36,734 bases of DNA from Leptospira perolatii (GCF_002811875.1 NZ_NPDZ01000019.1:1-36734); one strand, 5' to 3'; positions 16,336 through 25,224 are shown, counted from the stretch's first letter. Program-made: numbers and translations. The notes: generated by a model from the sequence alone, not told the origin.

Positions 16336-18406
16336 AAAAGGAAAGTCATACGATGGTTTAGCGGGATTTTTATCCTTCTTAACTATATTATTTATTCCTT
16401 ATTCCGTATCATCGGAATCCCCACGTTTTGAATGGGGATTCGAAAAATCGGTAATCACATTATCAAAGTGGAATATTCAGTTTACCTCAAATGATCCGCA
16501 AATAGAAAAATCTCCGGAATCAGAGCACTTAGACCAAACCTATTCACTAGGGACTATCCCGGACTTCGGTGCCAGAAAAGACAAATTTGCCACGATGTCA
16601 CTTAACGTTCACTGTGGACAAAGTATAGCCGGTCAGTCCTTAAATTGTCCGTACAGAGCCGCAGTCTATCTTCCATTTTGCTTTTCCGGATGCATTCTTT
16701 TAAGAGATGGATTTAACCCAGAATTGCGAACTTTTTTTGGAGCAAGGGGCAATGGGTATCCTTCTCGACCGAGAATCGTTCCGATCGAAGGTTTCGATGG
16801 TGACGAAAAGATAGAAGTTGTTCTATTTCCCTTCTCCGGTCCAAGAATGCTAAGGGAGAATCCTGTTTTTGGAACTTTCGAAGAAATTCAATCCATCTTC
16901 CTGGTCAAAGCTCTCAAGATTTTCTTTTTCACTTCGTTGGAACTTTTTTCATTCTTATTTTTCCTGTTTATATATTTAAGGAGGAGAAAGGATCAGTTTA
17001 ATCTTTCATTCTCTATTCTAAATCTCTCTCTTGCAGTATGGTATCCTTCCTATGAAGGATGGAGCAATTACGTTTGGGACTCTCCTTGGTCCACAGTGAT
17101 TTTTGGATATTGCCTAGGAGCTCTTTTGCCGATTCTGTTTCACGAATTTACGAGGCAGATTTTTAAGAGTCCTAGATTCCTACTCGGCACGGTTTTGGAA
17201 GTTTGTTTCGTATTTCATATTTCTTGGCCGGCGCTAGAATACGGCCTTACTGGAAGCCTTTTGCTATTTGAAAAATATGCATATAACACTTTCATAATTG
17301 TCCTCTGTTTATTTTTTCTGCATACGATTCAGATTTTCGTTCTCTACCGAAATCAAAGCATTATTTCTTTCAAATGGGTTGCGAGTGGCTTGGTTTTAGT
17401 CGCACTATCCTCTTTGTTTACGGTACTCTCTCTCGCAGGATTAGGACATGCTAGCCCTTGGGTAAATGAAAGCTTCTTAGGACTTACTCTTTTGTTTAGC
17501 TTGGCCCTTGCGAAACGATACGCCGAGGTTTTTCGAGCATTAGAGAAATCCCAATCTAAATTAAAGATTTTGAATGAACTTTTGGAAACAAAGGTCGAAG
17601 CGAGAACCAAAATCATCAAATCACAAAAGCAAGAATTAGAGAGAAAGGGAAGAATACTCGCAAAAGATCTATTCATTGCCGGAAAGATTCAATCCTCACT
17701 GTTACCAAAGGAGTTACCGATTATTCCAAACGCGAGGTTAGCTTTTCGTTACCAACCTATGATGGAAGTAGGCGGCGATTTGCTAGATGTAATCTACGAT
17801 CACGAAAGTTCCGCCTTAGGCCTGTTCATCGGTGACGTAACCGGCCACGGGGTATCAGCTGCACTCGTTGCCTCGATGCTAAAGATGACCCTGGGTGATT
17901 GGGGAGAATTCATTCATGACCCGTCTTCTTTACTTCTGAATATTAAAGGAAAGTTAGACGGAAAATTGGACGGTCATTTTATCACTGCAACATTTGTGAC
18001 CATCGATCTGCAAACCGGAACCGCGATGATTGCAAACGCGGGGCATCCGGAGTGCTTGATTTTGAGATCGGATGGAAAGGTAGAATTTTATCGACCGAAA
18101 GGTGTGGCCATTTACGAATCGGTCCCATCAGACTACGAAACGGAAATCGTACAAATGCACCCGGGAGACAAGATCGTTTTATACACGGATGGAATTCCTG
18201 ATGCTCGAAACCAAGGTGGCGACTTTTTTGGGGAGGAGGCACTTTCTCTATTACTCAGCCAAAACAGTGCACTTACACCAGAGCAACTTTGCGATACAGT
18301 TCTAAACGGGATTCAATTATATCGCGGAAACAATCCTTCGGAAAACCAAGACGATATCGCATTACTTATTGCGGAATTCACTGGTCATCCTGCAAGTCGA
18401 ACTTAA
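16325..18406 (+). CDS. Membrane sensor SpoIIE-type serine phosphatase (paralogue 1)
   Basis: A 693-residue signalling protein. Order: export signal, an extracytoplasmic sensor region of ~190 residues with several cysteines, seven predicted helices of the 7TMR-DISM type, a coiled coil, and a C-terminal PP2C/SpoIIE phosphatase. Metal and active-site motifs are present: EVGGDLLD, FIGDVTGHGVSAAL, ANAGHP, LYTDGIPDA and ENQDDIALLI. Such phosphatases usually act on anti-sigma-factor antagonists in partner-switching systems. ATG 16325 overlaps the previous stop by 11 bases. This start gives the same length as the paralogue at 21986, which supports it. The GTG at 16316 is an alternative. Confidence 0.87.
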   Translation: MCNRKGKSYDGLAGFLSFLTILFIPYSVSSESPRFEWGFEKSVITLSKWNIQFTSNDPQIEKSPESEHLDQTYSLGTIPDFGARKDKFATMSLNVHCGQSIAGQSLNCPYRAAVYLPFCFSGCILLRDGFNPELRTFFGARGNGYPSRPRIVPIEGFDGDEKIEVVLFPFSGPRMLRENPVFGTFEEIQSIFLVKALKIFFFTSLELFSFLFFLFIYLRRRKDQFNLSFSILNLSLAVWYPSYEGWSNYVWDSPWSTVIFGYCLGALLPILFHEFTRQIFKSPRFLLGTVLEVCFVFHISWPALEYGLTGSLLLFEKYAYNTFIIVLCLFFLHTIQIFVLYRNQSIISFKWVASGLVLVALSSLFTVLSLAGLGHASPWVNESFLGLTLLFSLALAKRYAEVFRALEKSQSKLKILNELLETKVEARTKIIKSQKQELERKGRILAKDLFIAGKIQSSLLPKELPIIPNARLAFRYQPMMEVGGDLLDVIYDHESSALGLFIGDVTGHGVSAALVASMLKMTLGDWGEFIHDPSSLLLNIKGKLDGKLDGHFITATFVTIDLQTGTAMIANAGHPECLILRSDGKVEFYRPKGVAIYESVPSDYETEIVQMHPGDKIVLYTDGIPDARNQGGDFFGEEALSLLLSQNSALTPEQLCDTVLNGIQLYRGNNPSENQDDIALLIAEFTGHPASRT

Positions 18407-19413
18407 GAAAATTCTAATAAATCCATTACCCTTTTACAGAATGGAACCGATTCAAAATCACAATATTCTAAACTTGGTCTGGGATTCATATTAGTACTAC
18501 AGTCCGAAAAGTGCCTGCAATCAGGACAAATTTCTCTATCTTTTCCGGTTCGCCGTAAATATTCCTCCGAAGCAAGTATTCTCTGAAAAGCTCCCTTTTC
18601 ATATTTTCCGAATTCTGATCTGGAAGAATGAGAACCTGTAATCTTTCCGTCCAACAAGACCACCAGTCTTCCTTCTCCCTCTATATTTGGAGAATGTGGA
18701 AGGTACTGCATTCCAATCTTATGGGAAACTACATTGCTCAGCGAGTTATCCAAAATAGTCATCGGAAACCCGTACAGCTTTAGGAAATTCGCGATCTGAA
18801 TCATTTGAATGTACTCGGATGGAGTCAGTAAATCCTTCCGAACATCGTAGTAATCTGATTCCACCCTGTGAAGTTGTATGAGCGTAACCTTCTCCAATCT
18901 CGGAAACAGATTCATGATAGAATGCACAAAACCAGGCAAAACAGAAAGTAACCTTTTTCCGACAACCACAAACAATTCTACTTTAAGATTATATGATAGT
19001 GCGTTGGCGATCCCTTCGATCGCTTTAGAGTACGTCCCTTTACCCCTTACAGTTTCATGAATCTCTTCAGGCCCATTTAGGCTAATCGTAAGAGTTATTT
19101 TGTCTAGGTATTGGGCCAGACGTGAACAATATTCTTCGGATAGATATCCACCATGAGTGTTAAAATATACCGACCTATATCCGATCTGAAACGAGTAATC
19201 AAGTAATTCGAAAAGACCTTTCCAGAGGGTAACCTCTCCTCCCGTTAGGTGTAAGTTCTTAAATCCAGATTTCCATCCTTCCTCTACGATTCCCTTGGCT
19301 CTCTCCAAAGACATGCTACTCTTAGACTCCAATGCCGCAAGCGCAAAGCAGTTATTGCATCTAAGATCGCATTTAGTGGTGAGTTCAATCGTCAACCATT
19401 CGGTAAGGTTCAT
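18403..19413 (-). CDS. Radical SAM protein with C-terminal cysteine cluster
   Basis: A 336-residue protein with the radical SAM cluster C-x3-C-x2-C (CDLRCNNC, Cys15, Cys19, Cys22) and the GGE motif (LTGGEVTLW, residues 58-60). The C-terminus has CPDCRHFSDC and two later cysteines, like a SPASM or twitch domain holding an extra Fe-S cluster. Proteins of this layout modify peptides (RiPPs), enzymes or lipids. It is the last gene of the operon behind the isoprenoid synthase-like gene (58 bases apart). Its stop overlaps that of the convergent phosphatase gene in the four bases TTAA-type junction at 18403-18406. The substrate is unknown. Confidence 0.88.
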   Translation of the reverse strand: MNLTEWLTIELTTKCDLRCNNCFALAALESKSSMSLERAKGIVEEGWKSGFKNLHLTGGEVTLWKGLFELLDYSFQIGYRSVYFNTHGGYLSEEYCSRLAQYLDKITLTISLNGPEEIHETVRGKGTYSKAIEGIANALSYNLKVELFVVVGKRLLSVLPGFVHSIMNLFPRLEKVTLIQLHRVESDYYDVRKDLLTPSEYIQMIQIANFLKLYGFPMTILDNSLSNVVSHKIGMQYLPHSPNIEGEGRLVVLLDGKITGSHSSRSEFGKYEKGAFQRILASEEYLRRTGKDREICPDCRHFSDCSTNMNPRPSLEYCDFESVPFCKRVMDLLEFS

Positions 19414-19471
19414 TCTAAATGCCTAAAGTACTTCCGAAACAACATTCAATAGATTCAATCATTATAATGTC

Positions 19472-20401
19472 CTAATGGACTGAAATAAGTCTTTTCAGAG
19501 AATCTGCGTACGTATCTAGATTGAGCTCCGTTGCTATCGAAATCGCTTGAAGCACATTTTCTTTCACTTTTTCTCGAGCCTTTTGGCCCGAATTCGAAAT
19601 CCGAAAAATATTTGCGATTTCCTTCCGGTTTTCGGAATTCCAATCTGCTCTCAATTCGTTCGGAAGGAAATATATCATCGAAGAAATATCCCCTCGATCC
19701 AGATCTTCCTCCAAATCCTGGTAATCGTCGGCCAAACGCCAAGCGATTCCAAAAGATTCATACATCAGTAACAGCTTATTTGCGAAATCAATGCCCTCTA
19801 ATTCGAGAGCGAGCAGATAAGGCTGCAAGCTCCATGTACCCATTTGCTTTCTAAATCTATCCAGATAAGAATCGAGAGAGTTCAAGCGCCTCGTCTCCTG
19901 AATGGAGCGAAAGTAGTCGTCTATAACTCTTTCCACAATTTTCTTTCCATCCGAAAGAATTTGAACCAGATAATTTAAAGAATCTTGATATTTTAACCAA
20001 ATAACAGTTCGAAACTGCAATAGAAGATGAGTGAGAATTAGGCTTTGATCGACCAAATGGTCATCTAATGAATGTAGTAGAAGCGCCATCGAGTGTGCTT
20101 CGATTAAATGTCCGCTATACTGGTCATTTTGGCTTTTAGTATTTTTCTCCATTAATCGGGCCAAAATGGTAAAGCTCGGCGGGTAATATTCCTTGAAATA
20201 GTTTAATTCTTCTCCGATAGGAGAGCCAGAGTATTGATAGAGAAATAGTACTGCTTCGGACCTGAAGCTAGATGGCATAAGACGGCACGCGTTTAGTAAT
20301 GCATCGTTCATTTTTCGAAGTAAGGCCTGCTCGTCTTCCAAAAGACCTGTCCTATCCAACGAAAAATGTTTGCCAAATATTATGTTTCCTTCATGGATCA
20401 T
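19472..20401 (-). CDS. Class I isoprenoid synthase-like protein
   Basis: A 309-residue, all-helical protein with two acidic motifs typical of class I isoprenoid synthases: SLDDHLVD (D113-D114 and D118) and, near residue 240, RLADDYQDLEEDLDRGD followed by ISSMIYFLPNEL. The second motif, with E-D then a YFLP segment, looks more like squalene/phytoene synthases than linear prenyl synthases. The enzyme probably uses polyprenyl diphosphates with magnesium, in the cytoplasm or at the membrane. It overlaps the flavoprotein gene by four bases (ATGA), so they are co-translated. The exact product cannot be predicted. Confidence 0.75.
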   Translation of the reverse strand: MIHEGNIIFGKHFSLDRTGLLEDEQALLRKMNDALLNACRLMPSSFRSEAVLFLYQYSGSPIGEELNYFKEYYPPSFTILARLMEKNTKSQNDQYSGHLIEAHSMALLLHSLDDHLVDQSLILTHLLLQFRTVIWLKYQDSLNYLVQILSDGKKIVERVIDDYFRSIQETRRLNSLDSYLDRFRKQMGTWSLQPYLLALELEGIDFANKLLLMYESFGIAWRLADDYQDLEEDLDRGDISSMIYFLPNELRADWNSENRKEIANIFRISNSGQKAREKVKENVLQAISIATELNLDTYADSLKRLISVH

Positions 20402-21573
20402 AGTGTGTGCAAATATAATCTCAATAAATCGCTAGAATTCGCTGTCCCTAATACTGCACTCGAAACCAGAAATTGATCGTGAACTTTCGACCGATTCTTA
20501 AAATATCGGTCTACCGCATTTTTTCGAAGAAAAACTTTCTTTTGGAGTTCCTTCAAACGCAACGAATCTACGATATTTCTGTGACACTTATCGTTATATA
20601 AGTCGCCTAATTTTCGCTTTCTCCAATTTATTTTAGTGTAATCGATAATATCCTCTGCAACCATGCTCCCGGATTCAAGGGCAAAATCTATTCCGTCTCC
20701 GGTGATCGGATCTACTAAGCCCGCAGAGTCCCCACACAAAAAAACTGAGTCTTTTACCAAACTTCCTTTTCCGACTCTCATCGGAATATGATATCCTCTA
20801 GGTCGATCAACCATTTTAGCATTTTTTAATTCTTTTTGAAGTGAAGGAAGAGAAAGCAAATTCTCAAAAGCCTCCTCAGGTTTTATCGTGACTTTATGAT
20901 CTTCTACGGCAGGATAAGAAACTCCTATATTGGCCTTGTTTCCGCTCAAAGGAAAAATCCAGGCATAACCTGGATACAATTCCTTAAGGTAGACGAAATG
21001 ATAACTATTCTGAAAATCTAAATTGACGTTTTCAAAGTAGGCTCGGTAAGCAAAAGCCTTTTCGGTAGGCAAGAACGGAGACTGAAAAAATTTAGATCGA
21101 ACCAGGGAATTCACTCCATCGGCACCAACGACTACATCTGCTTTTTCAGTGCGATTTCCAAAATGTACTCTAAAATCATTTCCATCTTTTCGAATTTCGG
21201 TTACAGACACGCCCTCAATCAAAGTAGCACCAGCTCCAACTGCCTTGGTAATCAGCGCATGATCAAATTCCTTTCTTGAAATTACGGAAAACGGATTTCC
21301 GTACAAATTGCGAGGTGCATCGATAAAATTCCGGTTCCCATACCAGTCGAGCTGGTACACTGAGGAAATTTCTTGACCTGAAGTAAACTCTTGGGCAGAT
21401 CTGATGCCCATTCTAAACAAAGTATAGAAAGCTCTCGCAGAAACTCCATCTCCGCAGGTTTTATCTCTAGGAAACTTTGCCTTATCTATAACGGTGACTT
21501 CAATCTGAGCCTTGGCCAAAAAATAAGCAGCAGAGGCTCCAGCAGGACCTCCTCCAATTATGAGGACTTTCAT
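20398..21573 (-). CDS. Geranylgeranyl reductase family flavoprotein
   Basis: A 391-residue FAD-dependent oxidoreductase. The Rossmann start VLIIGGGPAGASAAYFLA, then IDKAKFPRDKTCGDGVS, DVVVGADGVNSLVRS and FLCGDSAGLVDPITGDGIDFALESG mark the FAD site. The segment YPGYAWIFPL is the signature seen in geranylgeranyl and menaquinone reductases, which saturate isoprenoid chains. With the synthase-like gene next door, hydrogenation of a polyprenyl product is the simplest idea. ATG 21573 was chosen for AAGGGA six to seven bases upstream and because the Rossmann fold then starts at residue 4. It is first in the minus-strand operon. Confidence 0.88.
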   Translation of the reverse strand: MKVLIIGGGPAGASAAYFLAKAQIEVTVIDKAKFPRDKTCGDGVSARAFYTLFRMGIRSAQEFTSGQEISSVYQLDWYGNRNFIDAPRNLYGNPFSVISRKEFDHALITKAVGAGATLIEGVSVTEIRKDGNDFRVHFGNRTEKADVVVGADGVNSLVRSKFFQSPFLPTEKAFAYRAYFENVNLDFQNSYHFVYLKELYPGYAWIFPLSGNKANIGVSYPAVEDHKVTIKPEEAFENLLSLPSLQKELKNAKMVDRPRGYHIPMRVGKGSLVKDSVFLCGDSAGLVDPITGDGIDFALESGSMVAEDIIDYTKINWRKRKLGDLYNDKCHRNIVDSLRLKELQKKVFLRKNAVDRYFKNRSKVHDQFLVSSAVLGTANSSDLLRLYLHTL

Positions 21574-21770
21574 TTTATTCCCTTTTATCCATCGATCCAA
21601 ATTCTTTGAAATCAGCAGTCACCGAGTCACAAGGGATCTATTCGCCAATCTTAAGTGTGTTAGGCTAAGAACCGACAAAATCGTACATTTTTAGAGTATG
21701 GCTTCTTAACTAAAGCATAATTTTATTGAACTCAGTACTGGAAATATCTTATATAGTTTTCGAGGCAGAA
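21574..21770. promoter_or_regulatory. Divergent promoter region
   Basis: A 197-base AT-rich region separates the flavoprotein operon from the Nif11-like gene. It must hold promoters for both directions. TTGAAC at 21726 with TATATA 18 bases later is a possible plus-strand promoter, but would leave only a very short leader. Confidence 0.35.
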
Positions 21771-21989
21771 ATGAAAAACTTTATTGATTTCACAATTGAT
21801 CTTAGCAAAAATCCGGCACTTGGAAAAGAAGCACACTCAGTTTTATCAAAAGGTGATGCAACCGCGCTTTCCAATTGGTTTGCGTCGAAGGGATACACTG
21901 TTTCAATCGAAGAAGCACAGAGACTAGTAGACAACAGCTCTCATCTCTCCCAGGATAGCATGCAACAATCTGTTAAGGCCGGATACTGA
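21771..21989 (+). CDS. Nif11-like small protein
   Basis: A 72-residue protein. The segment FIDFTIDLSKNPALGKEAHSVL, then GDATALSNWFASKGYTVSIEEAQRLV, has the helix pattern of Nif11-type domains (NP-L, GD, GY-VS-EEA), which serve as leader parts of modified-peptide precursors and also occur as free small proteins. The tail after the domain is about 20 residues, Ser/Gln-rich, without cysteine or a Gly-Gly cleavage site, so a classical core is not obvious. GAGG six bases before the ATG supports the start. Its TGA overlaps the next gene's CTG start. It is divergent from the radical SAM operon. The family call rests on pattern, not alignment. Confidence 0.65.
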   Translation: MKNFIDFTIDLSKNPALGKEAHSVLSKGDATALSNWFASKGYTVSIEEAQRLVDNSSHLSQDSMQQSVKAGY

Positions 21990-24067
21990 AAGTTAGATAC
22001 CCAATCTTTCTCTTACTTTTTTCTTTCGCGTCACTTTACTCAGAAGAACAGTCTTTTCCGGTTCAGAAATATGATTCGAAAGATGGTCTCGTACGCCTAT
22101 CTGGTGATTGGGTAATTGCGCCAGTTCTAACTCCATTAGAAAGCTCTAACTATAGCTCCCAAACTACAGCAGTTAAGACTTCACTCAGAAAATCGAACCC
22201 GAGCATAGAGTTTACTAGAATTCCGGAAATTCTTGAGACTGGCGATATTCAATCTTATCAATTGGATATGGAACTGGAGGAGCAAGACTTAACCCAATCA
22301 GATGGGTTTGCTTTTTATCTTCCTGCCTCGGCCACTGGAGCTGTTCTACTGATCAACGGAAATTTTATCGCGAGTACTCGTGAGTTGATCGAAGGCAAGC
22401 TTCCTCCGATCAATGCAAAACCGCAAATCGTTTCTGTTCCCAAAACGCTACTTCACTCAGGAAAAAATAGGATTGATATCCGATTGTCCTCTCTGGATTT
22501 TGCTTCGGCTTTTGAAGGTTTCGTATATTTCGGTCAAAGGAGTAAAATCCAGCATTTATATTTGATCCGAAACATGAAGACAATCGCTGTATCTGCGATT
22601 CAGATCTTTTTGTTTTTATATTTCTTATTTATCTATTCCCAAAGAAAGCAGGAAATTTTTTATCTATACTTCGCTTTGCTAAATTTGACCTTATCGATCT
22701 GGCTACTCGCGTTCAAAGGTCATATATTGTATCTTCTTGATGCAAGAGCTTCTTATGTAATATGCGCCTTTTTTATAGGCTCTCTTCCTACAGTTTTCCT
22801 TTACGAATTCTTTAAGCATTTTTTGCCGATTCGTCGAACCAAAGTGTCTATGGTTTTCGAAGGATTTTTCCTTTTGTGTGCTTTATTTTCTTTAGTCGAA
22901 TATATTGCTACTGGGACGATCTACTTTTATTACCGTTATGTATTTGAGCTGTTTATTAACGCACTGATCCTATTTCTCTTTTACATTCTATTTAGAATTA
23001 CGAAAGATTATATCTTGGTTTCAAAGAATATCTCTTACGGACTTCTTGTCGGCGTCGGAGTTTTCTTTACCGCGATCGCACACGATATTGCAATCTTCTT
23101 GAACGCTATCGTGTCAGAGTCGATTATTAACGATGGATTTTTTGGAATGTCTCTCGCATTCTCCTTCGTGTTGGCAAAAAGATATTCTGACACGTACAAT
23201 AATCTCGAAGCCACTCAGGCCTCCCTCAAAGCGCTAAATGAATCTCTCGAAACTAAAGTGATCGAAAGAACCAGGACTATTGTCGCTCAAAAAGCCGTGA
23301 TCGAAGCAAAAACTAAACTCTTGGAAAGAGACTTGGCGATTGCTGCAAAGATCCAAGCCGCGCTACTTCCATCTGACCTTCCTAATATCGCAAATGTAAG
23401 AGTATCATTTCGTTATGTACCAATGCTCGATGTAGGCGGGGATTTTATTGATGCAATAACGGACCGCACCGGAAGAGCACTCGGAATTTTTATTTGCGAT
23501 GTGACCGGACACGGAGTCGGTGCCGCAATGCTCGCGTCCATGGCAAAAATGGCACTGTCTGATTGGTCAGATTATTTGAGCGATCCTGGATTTATGCTTA
23601 CTAAGCTTCGCACTCAATTATTAGGAAAATTGAATGGAAACTTTTTGACCGCTACTATTGCTACTTTGTATCCGGAATCCGGCCGACTTTTACTCGCGAA
23701 CGCAGGACATCCTGCATCTGTAATTCTGAGAAAAAATTATACGCAGCCCGAATTACTCAGACCTTCCGGAATCGCAATCAACGAAGCTATCATGACTCCT
23801 TATACCACTCAGGAAACCATGCTAGGCTTAGGCGACAAGATGATACTTTATACGGATGGATTCTTCGAAGCAAGGGATAAGAATGGAACCTTTTTCGGGG
23901 AGGAAAGGCTGTTTTCAGTATTCACGGAGAATTCTCACCTAAAGCCGGATCCATTTTGTTCTGAAGTAATTGAAAGCATTCGTAGGTTTACGAATGAAAA
24001 GGACGCTGTTCAAGACGACATGGCTTTGGTCGTTTTAGAATATTTGGGAAAGCCAGGAAGAGAATAA
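21986..24067 (+). CDS. Membrane sensor SpoIIE-type phosphatase (paralogue 2), CTG start
   Basis: A 693-residue paralogue of the protein at 16325. The open frame runs from a TAA at 21974 with no ATG, GTG or TTG until TTG 22262, yet it encodes a good signal peptide (KVRYPIFLLLFSFASLYS) and then a sensor start (VRLSGDWVIAP) typical of DISM-type receptors. The only near-cognate codons before the signal are ATA 21983 and CTG 21986. AAGG lies seven bases before CTG, and CTGA overlaps the upstream stop. The rest has seven helices, a coiled coil and complete phosphatase motifs (DVGGDFID, ICDVTGHGVGAAM, ANAGHP, LYTDGFFEA, QDDMALVVL). A start at 22262 would lose the signal and about 92 residues. Confidence 0.8.
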   Translation: MKVRYPIFLLLFSFASLYSEEQSFPVQKYDSKDGLVRLSGDWVIAPVLTPLESSNYSSQTTAVKTSLRKSNPSIEFTRIPEILETGDIQSYQLDMELEEQDLTQSDGFAFYLPASATGAVLLINGNFIASTRELIEGKLPPINAKPQIVSVPKTLLHSGKNRIDIRLSSLDFASAFEGFVYFGQRSKIQHLYLIRNMKTIAVSAIQIFLFLYFLFIYSQRKQEIFYLYFALLNLTLSIWLLAFKGHILYLLDARASYVICAFFIGSLPTVFLYEFFKHFLPIRRTKVSMVFEGFFLLCALFSLVEYIATGTIYFYYRYVFELFINALILFLFYILFRITKDYILVSKNISYGLLVGVGVFFTAIAHDIAIFLNAIVSESIINDGFFGMSLAFSFVLAKRYSDTYNNLEATQASLKALNESLETKVIERTRTIVAQKAVIEAKTKLLERDLAIAAKIQAALLPSDLPNIANVRVSFRYVPMLDVGGDFIDAITDRTGRALGIFICDVTGHGVGAAMLASMAKMALSDWSDYLSDPGFMLTKLRTQLLGKLNGNFLTATIATLYPESGRLLLANAGHPASVILRKNYTQPELLRPSGIAINEAIMTPYTTQETMLGLGDKMILYTDGFFEARDKNGTFFGEERLFSVFTENSHLKPDPFCSEVIESIRRFTNEKDAVQDDMALVVLEYLGKPGRE

Positions 24068-24070
24068 AAA

Positions 24071-24100
24071 AACCTTGGAGGGTTTGCACCATCCAAGGTT
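24071..24100 (-). terminator. Rho-independent terminator after desaturase gene
   Basis: AACCTTGGA and TCCAAGGTT form a perfect 9-base stem with a 12-base loop. On the minus strand the stem is followed directly by a run of seven T including its last two bases, so it should stop transcription from the desaturase gene. In the plus direction the following bases are less T-rich (CCAGGTTTTC), so it may weakly serve the phosphatase gene too. Confidence 0.75.
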
Positions 24101-24129
24101 CCAGGTTTTCATGGGTTCATTTTTAAGAA

Positions 24130-25224
24130 CTAGGTTGCTACTGTCTCGAGCTCGTTATCAGTTTCGTCTTGTGATTCAGAGTCGTTCAAAGCTTCTTTGT
24201 AGGTCATCCATTTTCCTGTGCTTGGATCTATTAGCTTGCACTTGGAAGTAGAATGAAAGTAATCTTTAGTAAACGTGTTTCTTTCGACCACATAACTAGG
24301 GTAATGCGCCTTAATTTCCCCCAATGCACGCGGTAGATGATAGAAAGGAATCTTCATATGAACGTGATGTGGAGAATGAATAAATATATTATGGAAAAAG
24401 AAATTAAATATATATGGAATATGGTAGTTCACCGTTCCGCGCATTTGGCCATAGAAAGGTGTCCATTCTGAACTATCTTTCCAAGGAATTTCCGGCCTGA
24501 TATGGTGAACATATACCGTTGTTCCGATAAAGTAGTTCCATGCGATGAACGGCAGGAGCCAAACTTTCGTAAAGAACCATAGACCAGTGCGAACATCAAA
24601 GCCGTTCGGAGTGAGTCCGCCAAAATAATAGACTAGCCCGCCCGAAGCAAAAGCAAAGACAAGCATAATGATCTTATCTCTTAAAGCTTCTTTCAGAGGA
24701 GCGGTAAAAAGAACCATTCCTTTGAGCCAAACTTCGACAAGATAATACAGACCTCCACCCCACGCGGACCAGGCAATTCTATGGAATGCTTTTCTGAATA
24801 TATTGAATTTCTTATATTCTTCGACTGAAACTGGGTGCCAGACAAAGTCCCCCTGGAGCTTTATCGTGTGGCCGTGGTGAATTCGATTATGTCCATAAGC
24901 CCACTGGTTATAGGCATGAAGTGAAGGAAGCATGGCTATCTGGCCTATCCAGTACGCCAATTTCTCATTCTTAAAAAGTGCACCGTGCGCAGCATCGTGG
25001 CCGACTACGAACAATGCTGCAATTGTTACTCCGGCAAAAAACCATAAGAAGGGCAAAAGATACCAAGTATCTATTTTCCAGAGCAACACCATTGAAACAA
25101 TAAAGAACCCAATATCCCTTAAAAAATAAAGAACTCCGAGGTAAGTTGGGTTGTCAAATGTGCCTTCCGAGAGAATTTCGCGGACAGAGCTCAAAGTCTC
25201 TCGAGGCTTTTCTAATGCTGTCAT
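24130..25224 (-). CDS. Membrane fatty acid desaturase
   Basis: A 364-residue integral membrane di-iron desaturase. The three histidine boxes are HDAAH, HNRIHH and HSPHHVH, all intact and spaced as in acyl-lipid (delta-12/omega-type) desaturases. Hydrophobic helices lie before, between and after them. It would introduce double bases into membrane acyl chains using oxygen and ferredoxin-type electrons, altering membrane fluidity. The C-terminus is acidic and probably cytoplasmic. AAGGA lies seven bases before the ATG. The regioselectivity is not predictable. It is followed by a strong terminator. Confidence 0.92.
   Translation of the reverse strand: MTALEKPRETLSSVREILSEGTFDNPTYLGVLYFLRDIGFFIVSMVLLWKIDTWYLLPFLWFFAGVTIAALFVVGHDAAHGALFKNEKLAYWIGQIAMLPSLHAYNQWAYGHNRIHHGHTIKLQGDFVWHPVSVEEYKKFNIFRKAFHRIAWSAWGGGLYYLVEVWLKGMVLFTAPLKEALRDKIIMLVFAFASGGLVYYFGGLTPNGFDVRTGLWFFTKVWLLPFIAWNYFIGTTVYVHHIRPEIPWKDSSEWTPFYGQMRGTVNYHIPYIFNFFFHNIFIHSPHHVHMKIPFYHLPRALGEIKAHYPSYVVERNTFTKDYFHSTSKCKLIDPSTGKWMTYKEALNDSESQDETDNELETVAT

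Noticed and set aside
21726..21755. Candidate -35/-10 promoter (TTGAAC, TATATA)
   Set aside because: Weak match, and the transcript would begin only about 10 bases before the ATG.
21726..21770. Extended N-terminus of the Nif11-like protein
   Set aside because: TTG start without a ribosome binding site; the GAGG lies before the ATG at 21771.
22262..24067. Phosphatase starting at TTG 22262
   Set aside because: It would remove the signal peptide and the first sensor strands; no ribosome binding site is close.
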